Below, in pieces: positions 56,733 through 64,000 of a stretch of DNA of 64,000 nt; position 1 is the first letter of the stretch; every line of letters starts with the position of its first letter. The translations under genes and the position numbers were made by a program. Under the pieces are notes generated by a model. The model was not told the DNA's origin and searched no databases. It saw nothing but the letters and a program-made list of their open reading frames with translations. Source of the stretch: Kappaphycus alvarezii (lineage: Eukaryota; Rhodophyta; Florideophyceae; Gigartinales; Solieriaceae); the NCBI GenBank assembly GCA_002205965.3, contig NADL03000753.1, positions 806,001 to 870,000 of the forward strand, given 5' to 3'.

Positions 56733-59700
56733 CAGTGTCGCGGAAGATCGACCTGTTCGCCGGCTGCTTGTCGCCCAACTTCCTCAACATACGCGATCAA
56801 ACTCTGACGCATTTCCCTAACAGAACATGGCAGAGGGCTAACGGGATCTCTAACTACTTGAACAACAAAATAATGAATGACCTGCCATGCTTCCGCCGAG
56901 AACAAAGTTCGATCCGAGGCTAAATGTCAGGATTCATGATGGAAGATAGAAAGTTCACTTCCTCCCCACTGACGATCTGATGGCGCGCTTTCGTGATTGC
57001 GTCACGAAGCTTGGCGACCATAGTGGGTACCGTGCTATCTCAACTACCCTCAAGAGGTGACAAGAGGGATGCCAAGAATTTCTTAATGACGTCGACGGCA
57101 GTCGGGTGGTACCCTATCGGTCCGTACTTCGGTGGAGAAGGTTGGGTTGCATCTACTACAGGTACTACCAGCATGGTAGCGGGAGCCGATTTTCATGCGA
57201 CTTTACGGTCAAACAAAGCTGAGGAAGAATAGGAAGAGTTACTCTCCTCGAGGCGGGAGTCCCGCGTTGAAGATTCTTTAGATTCTGCTCTAGTCGAACC
57301 ACGACAATGGGCCCCACTTCGTGCCCCGGGCGCCGTGTTTGCGTCCTTTGCGAGCTCTTCCCAGCTACCGATGACCTTTATTCGAGGTCCTCACACTTGA
57401 GCCTTTTAGGAGACAGGGAGCCCTAGTCGGATGAAAAAACGAAAACCTCATATCTTTGAGATTCTCCAGCTTTTGCTTCCGAAATCGGAGGTGTACCTGA
57501 CACTCCTCGACCTCTAGTTAACCCCCTCCTTTGCTCACGCTTCTGGAACCCGCCTTCCTCCGTTTTCTGAACACTGCCTGCAGCGCTTACTGCATCTGCC
57601 GTACTCTCAACTTCCTTGGTTTCGGGCCCTAATCCTCTGTCCCACGGCTACATCCTCAGAGGTTCGCGGTTCGCAGAAGTCCCCTTGTCCCAGCATGTCG
57701 CGCGGAAGAGGAGCTTTATGGGCTCGAACTATGTCCGGTAACCCATTTTTTGCTGCGCTCGACGGGCCCGAGCTTCGGATTCTCCAATCACCTCCCTCGC
57801 CCACGGATCGTACCAGATGAAGGTAACTCAGTTTCTATAATTGTGCTATAAGCTGATGATATCTTGATCGGATCCAACAGAGCTGGATTGGAAAGAATCA
57901 AAACTGAGTTGAAGAGCCGCTTCAAGATGAAAGATTTCGGTTCATTCAAAGAGTTTCTGGGAATCCAAGTTGTCCGTTACCGTGCGAAAAGATCCATTCA
58001 TCTTTCTCAGGCATCTTATACCGATCATATACTCGAAATTTTCAAAATAAGTGACTCAAAGCCCGTAGTCACTCCCATGGTTCTTTCAGGTGGGGACAAA
58101 ACCGAAGAAATGGACAGCCAACTTCCTCCGTCGACATCTTATCGCTCCGTAATTGTTAGCATCATGTATTTAATGATATGCACTCATCCAGATATTGTTT
58201 TTACAGTTGGAATACTCTCACAGCACTGCGAGAAGCCTCATTTGAGATACTCTAAGGCAGGAAAGCGAGTGTGGCGCTACCTCAAGGGAACCGTGAATCT
58301 TTGCATTTGCTACGGACTCTCTTCCGCCGCTACGATTATCGGTAACAGCGACTCAGATTAGGAAGGCTGTTGCTCAACTCGCAAATCAACCGAAAGCCTT
58401 GTCTCCATGATGTCTAGATGGCCCATCTCATGGGGCTCTAGGAAGTAAGGATGTGTTTCCCTGTCTTCCTGTGAAGAAGAATATATTTCACTCTGCACTG
58501 CTTTTAAGAAATTCTATTGGCTCTCTAATCTTCTCTCTGAGATAATTTTTGTGGAATAAATCCCACAATGATTTCAATCTTCGCCGATTACTTAGGATCG
58601 GTTAGCTCTCCCAAGAACCAGTCCATCAACGAGCAAAAGCATGTTGATATTCGTTACCACTTCGTTCGTAAGGCATTAGCCGGAAAACAGATCCAGATAT
58701 GTCATTGCCGAGCCGGAGATCAAGTTTCCGATATTCAGACAAAGCATTTGCTTCGAGTCAAGTTTGTGAAGTTTCGACGTGAGTTGGACACTGCTCATCC
58801 TAGCTTTTCCAATTAATTTTGTATTGTTTCAGTTTGAGGGGGCGCCATTGTAGTCAGTTCTACTTTGGGGGCCACTTTAGTGTAATTAATTTCTGATGCC
58901 TCTTCTTACAGCTTAAAAATAGGAAAAAGGTTTACAGAAATCTGTTATTTTAGTTACTGTACAACCTAGAGCTTTGCAGTTACGATTTTGCAATGTACAG
59001 TGCTGCACGCTTGAGCTGATCATTTTTACATCAGCAATACGTTAAAGGCTTGCGCTTCCCACATACCTTGAAGGTTGAACTCACGCAGTAACTTTTGCAA
59101 GATGTCTAATACTATGATGGGTCTTCCCCTGTAAAAAAGTTCTCCTTATGAAGTTTGGTACTGATACGCTTTGCGTAACCTCCTACTTTACCGATTCAAG
59201 TCCTGTAGGACGTAATACTTTCAAAAAGGTGATTTGTTGGCTTGAGCTTACGGAGCCCTTCCCACGATGGACCACAGCGGTCTCTTGTTGTCAACCTAGA
59301 GGTTGTGTTTCTGTGTGAAGTATAACAAAACTTACCTTTTCTGGATCACGTGGATCTTTTTTCCTGGATATCCTACCTATCTCATTAACCGATAGTTCTG
59401 AAGAGGAGCTCACTGTATTGAGCGAATAATCGCTATCTTAGCTCTCATCCTCACTATTTGAGAAATACTCCAAGTTCTAAGACGAACTAGAGATAGGACC
59501 CGATGGATTATTATACTTGCTCTTTCTAGAGGTCTTTTGTGTTCTTAAGAGAAAATTTCCGATAATTTTTGGAAAGCTTTTATTTCTTTGTCTCCTTACT
59601 AGACGATTTATCTGATTCTAATAAATCATTATCCGAGTCAGGGGAAGCATCTCCCCGCTTGGGTGCTGCAATAACATGGGAAAAGGTGGGACCCGATCCT

Positions 59701-62700
59701 TTTGTCGAGACAGAAGCTTCTCCTGCAAGTCTGTTGCAACCTCTAGATTCATCAGTCTCCTTGCTACACGTTCCATCGTGTCATCGAAATAACTTTTTAT
59801 TTTCGTTATGCCCTCAAGGGCTAGATTGGAATCCATACTGATAACAGACAGATCTTCTAAGTAATGCATGGGACTTGGGAGAGCCATCTTCTTACGATGA
59901 GATACGAGTCTCCAAATTTCTCACCTTTTCGAAGGTTTCTTCCTTAACCTGGGCTACTACCTCTTGTAAGATATTCACTTCAGTAGATATTGTTTCTTTT
60001 AACTCCTCGTGCAACGCATTGCACATCTCTTCGCATCTTGCTGTAACAGAAAGCTTTAGAATGGACTTTTCATCAGCGTATCTTGTACCACGAGCTGAAA
60101 TAGCTCTAGGCGCGATCCTTCCTCTACCTGAAGTATCGGATCTGGAACGGGTGACTCTTTGAGTCTAAATTGTCGAGGATGTTCGATCTTATGCAAAATA
60201 GTTTCAAAACTCTTAAGAAGGAGTGTGGTTGTGAAAAACCAGAAAAGTTCTAACAGAAATAAACGTTTCTAGGTCAAGAGACCAAAATTTGTAGCGCAAT
60301 GCACCGAAAAATACCTAGAAATACCACGCTTCCCTATTGCGTATGGCACTGAATACTCGGTGTTCGACGCCACTTTCTCTTCAATCCCTCTGCAGAGTAG
60401 AGCTCGAGAGTTATGAGAACTCAAGGTGGTATAGGCTGTGACAAACAAGGGAAGAAAGGAGAAAGAGAGTGGATACACCTTCTGCGTAAGATACCACAAG
60501 GGGCAGGAGCCACCGATTCACCTCTTCGGCGCAACGGGACAATGGGATACTCGTCCTCCTAACAGGAACACAAGGGGTTCACGTCCTCTCTGTAGGGAAA
60601 GTACACAACAAAAAGGTACAAAAACGATGAAATAAACAGGCTAAAATGCCAAGCTGGTGACCGGGGGCCAAAGAGGATAGAGGCTACTATAGCTGCAAGC
60701 TCGTGAGCCTTAATTAAAAGAGGCGTGGCGTTGCACGAGCAAAACACATATCCAAAAACGAACAACGGTGAAGAAGACAATACCTCCCCTACCTTCACTG
60801 GGATAGTGTCTCTCAGGTCAAACAATGAATACTAAGTTAGATAGTTTGCTAAGCTCACTATTTAGGACACTTGTCACTCTATTACCTTGCTAGAAATTAA
60901 TAAATACCAGGGTCAGTTAGTGGTTCACAGTCAGGCGCAATAAGGACAATTAAATTTAGTGTCACTGTAAATTGCTAACACAAAATGGGGCACCTGCAAC
61001 CGTACTGATGAGGCTCGAAAAACTAGCCCAGAACTAAACTAGGCCAGTAGAACATTTGTATCAAATAAAGTGCTATTGCACTACAATACACATAGTTTAG
61101 GCCAAAAGCAGGACCTATCTGGACTGATTTCGGTTGCGAGTTTGCTGACTATTATGCTATGTTCGTGTCCGCAAAAGTTTGGCATTGTTAATGCCGCTCG
61201 TGGAAAAATGGAGTACATGTCGAGGAAAACTGGAAATGCACCAAGAGCCCCACTGGAGTTCGTAGTAATCGACACACTTGACGAACTCACCCGTACCAAC
61301 AGGGGGAATTGCTTCTTGCTAGTGACCACTGATCGCTATTCTAAGCTCTTACGAACCGTTCCATTCAAGAAAATCTCTGCTGCAGCAGTTGCCTCCGCCT
61401 TCGTAACACAGTGGGTTTTTGTGTACGGTCCACCCATTTATTTATTGTCCGATAATGGTCGCCAGTTTGCTTCAAAATTATTCTTGAGCGTTTATTCAAT
61501 TAAGGGTATCAAGAACTTGTTCACTACTACCTACCACCCACAGACAAATGGGCAAGCCGAACGTTTCAATCGTACCATCCTTGCGGCCCTCCGGCATTAC
61601 GTAGCCGATCACCCGACGGACTTGGACCTCTTCACGGACGCGCCAACATTTGCTTATAACAAGCAAGTACACACGACAAAAAACGTGGCCCCATTCGAAC
61701 TCGTCTTTTCACGCGCACCCAATCCCTTAGCAATACAAGAATAGCCTAATATTGAAGAGAACTTATCGACGGTGCAATACCATCACCGGTGGAGGGCTTA
61801 GTTAAAAGGTCTTATGTCAGCCGTGGAACAGTCCATAGAGAAGGAACAAGCAAGAAACAAACGCAACTTTGAAGCGCGGCTACGAAAACTGGTATATGAA
61901 ATACCGATCGGATCTTTTGTATTCCTGAGGAAGGAGCCCGGGTAGAGCAAAGAACGGCAATAAAAGTTGTCTTCCGTGGCAACTGGTCGACATAGAGTCA
62001 AGGAAGTTCGAGAAGACACTGTCGTGATCGAAATTGGAGACAAGCAAGATAGTGTATCGCGTGACTGAGTCGAGCTTGCACCAATACGCTGGGGTGACGA
62101 AAAAAAAGGCCCATCGGAAGCAATTGAAGCCTACACTGGAGCAGAACCAAACGGATCACACCACCCCAGCCACCATAACGCGAATCAACTCAAGTGGTAT
62201 CCCCGAAGGTAGTTCGTTGTCCAAAGGATTGCTTGAACTTCCAGTCAGTGGAATGCGAGATGAAGCAATAACTCATGAAGTACATGACTCGCTCGAGGTT
62301 CAGGATTAAAATATGAAGTTGACGGTATCCAAAGAAACAATACATCCCTTAGAGGATGAAAGCAGATATCAGGAGATGCCTTCGCCAAATGCTGCGGCCC
62401 GCTCGCGAGAAAACAGTCCCCCTAACAAAGACTGGTGATATGAAGAGACCGAGAATGACAACAAACTACTCTCAAGGACCCGGCCTCAGTCAAGGGAATC
62501 CGAGGTTAGGGTACAAAAGCCAGAAGTTCCGAGCCGGGAATATGTCATCGAGAACATTTTATCATATGCTCGAGGTGAAGACGAGGAGCTTTGCTTCGTG
62601 TCCACTGGTCTGGCTATCCCATCTCGGAGTCAACTTGGGAACCTGTATCTGCGCTTGCAAGGAGCAAGTTAGTGCAATACTTCCGGAAAAATAAACTGCC

Positions 62701-63026
62701 TCTACCACCAGAATTGGAAACTGCTCAAGTTGGAAAAAATCCCCAAGATAATTCTCAATCTATCAATTCTGTTCCACTCTTCAGAAGGGAGATGAATTAA
62801 AGACTCAAAGGATAGAGTCAAACCAAGAACTCATTATCTTTTAGCCGACATGGACAGCAGCACAAGGAGGTTTGCCAGAGGGCTCGCTAGTAGCCATTTC
62901 AAAAGGGCTCACTGAATTGAAACGGGAACTTCCCAAAACTTTCGGCATATTGTTGAAAACTATGACTTTCAATTATTTACTGTCGTTGGGATTCGCTCAT
63001 GTCTCTAAGTATCCATCGATACAGGG
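56733..63026. repeat. array copy 3
   Basis: Segments: unassigned 56733-57814; copia 3' end about 57814-59080 (LTR start at 58849); reversed gag-like about 59580-60175; leader-like to about 61067; gypsy integrase and chromodomain 61070-62800; tail to 63026. It is 9 bases shorter than copy 2 and otherwise nearly identical. Retrotransposon parts are broken. Confidence 0.95.
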
Positions 63027-64000
63027 CAGTGTCGCGGAAGATCGACCTGTTCGCCGGCTGCTTGTCGCCCAACTTCCTCAACATACGCGATCAAACTCTG
63101 ACGCATTTCCCTAACAGAACATGGCAGAGGGCTAACGGGATCTCTAACTACTTGAACAACAAAATAATGAATGACCTGCCATGCTTCCGCCGAGAACAAA
63201 GTTCGATCCGAGGGCTAAATGTCAGGATTCATGATGGAAGATAGAAAGTTCACTTCCTCCCCACTGACGATCTGATGGCGCGCTTTCGTGATTGCGTCAC
63301 GAAGCTTGGCGACCATAGTGGGTACCGTGCTATCTCAACTACCCTCAAGAGGTGACAAGAGGGATGCCAAGAATTTCTTAATGACGTCGACGGCAGTCGG
63401 GTGGTACCCTATCGGTCCGTACTTCGGTGGAGAAGGTTGGGTTGCATCTACTACAGGTACTACCAGCATGGTAGCGGGAGCCGATTTTCATGCGACTTTA
63501 CGGTCAAACAAAGCTGAGGAAGAATAGGAAGAGTTACTCTCCTCGAGGCGGGAGTCCCGCGTTGAAGATTCTTTAGATTCTGCTCTAGTCGAACCACGAC
63601 AATGGGCCCCACTTCGTGCCCCGGGGCGCCGTGTTTGCGTCCTTTGCGAGCTCTTCCCAGCTACCGATGACCTTTATTCGAGGTCCTCACACTTGAGCCT
63701 TTTAGGAGACAGGGAGCCCTAGTCGGATGAAAAAACGAAAACCTCATATCTTTGAGATTCTCCAGCTTTTGCTTCCGAAATCGGAGGTGTACCTGACACT
63801 CCTCGACCTCTAGTTAACCCCCTCCTTTGCTCACGCTTCTGGAACCCGCCTTCCTCCGTTTTCTGAACACTGCCTGCAGCGCTTACTGCATCTGCCGTAC
63901 TCTCAACTTCCTTGGTTTCGGGCCCTAATCCTCTGTCCCACGGCTACATCCTCAGAGGTTCGCGGTTCGCAGAAGTCCCCTTGTCCCAGCATGTCGCGCG
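63027..64000. repeat. array copy 4, cut by the window end
   Basis: Only the first ~974 bases, the unassigned segment 1, are inside the window. The array therefore continues beyond it, and its far end and the sequence after it cannot be seen. Confidence 0.95.

Larger units (their letters stand above)
44117..64000. repeat. head-to-tail tandem array of a ~6.3 kb mosaic unit, 3 full copies plus a partial
   Basis: Unit starts, taken at CAGTGTCGCGG, lie at 44117, 50430, 56733 and 63027, so spacings are 6313, 6303 and 6294 bases. The fourth copy is cut by the window end. Each unit holds, in order: an unassigned segment, a copia 3' end with LTR start (+), a reversed gag-like stretch (-), a leader-like stretch, and gypsy integrase with chromodomain (+). 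Over thousands of bases the copies differ only in a handful of small changes, mainly length differences of one to a few bases. This can be a genuine recent amplification or an assembly artefact. Confidence 0.95.

Noticed and set aside
44117-64000. CRISPR-like or small satellite array
   Set aside because: The repeat unit is ~6.3 kb with retrotransposon content and no spacers, so it is a large tandem duplication.

Overview
The window is eukaryotic nuclear DNA. It opens with a fragment of nuclear 18S rRNA and carries an RNA polymerase I subunit of the RPA43 type, an ER-lumen Hsp70 relative ending in KDEL, a glutathione-peroxidase-like gene, and a dense load of transposable elements (LINE, PIF/Harbinger, Ty1/copia, Ty3/gypsy chromovirus). 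Compact genes and this element mix would suit an alga or other protist; a red alga is possible, but the sequence alone does not settle it.

Layout. 1-405: degenerate 3' part of an 18S gene. 1.3-1.7 kb: LINE tail. 2.1-8.1 kb: the host-gene block, RPA43-like (+), glutathione peroxidase (+), then GRP170/HYOU1-like (-), the last two convergent. All three need frame changes to be read through; together with small length differences between repeat copies elsewhere this points to indel errors in a long-read assembly, though decay is not excluded. 8.1-14.3 kb: mostly non-coding, with one doubtful ORF and two more LINE tails on the same strand. 14.3-16.6 kb: a broken PIF/Harbinger transposon with convergent transposase and Myb-like ORFs. 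16.6-27 kb: a strongly AT-rich, gene-poor block with a few small ORFs, the best being a predicted secreted cysteine-rich protein with a TATA box at 21.8 kb. 27.2-29.6 kb: old Ty3/gypsy fossil (-). 30.4-34.0 kb: Ty1/copia fossil (-). 34.4-38.1 kb: a reversed copia 3' end, a small zinc-finger ORF, and the 5' part of a copia fossil (+). 39.2-44.1 kb: gag to RNase H of a Ty3/gypsy chromovirus (+).

44.1-64.0 kb: the most striking feature, a head-to-tail array of a ~6.3 kb unit, three complete copies plus the start of a fourth running off the window. Each unit is a mosaic: an unassigned segment, a copia 3' end with its LTR start (+), a reversed coiled-coil gag-like stretch (-), and a gypsy integrase with chromodomain (+). 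Copies are nearly identical, so the array is either very recent or an assembly artefact. The order copia-left, gypsy-left, copia-right, gypsy-right is interleaved, which simple nesting cannot produce. No prokaryotic-type operon, CRISPR array or tRNA gene was seen.
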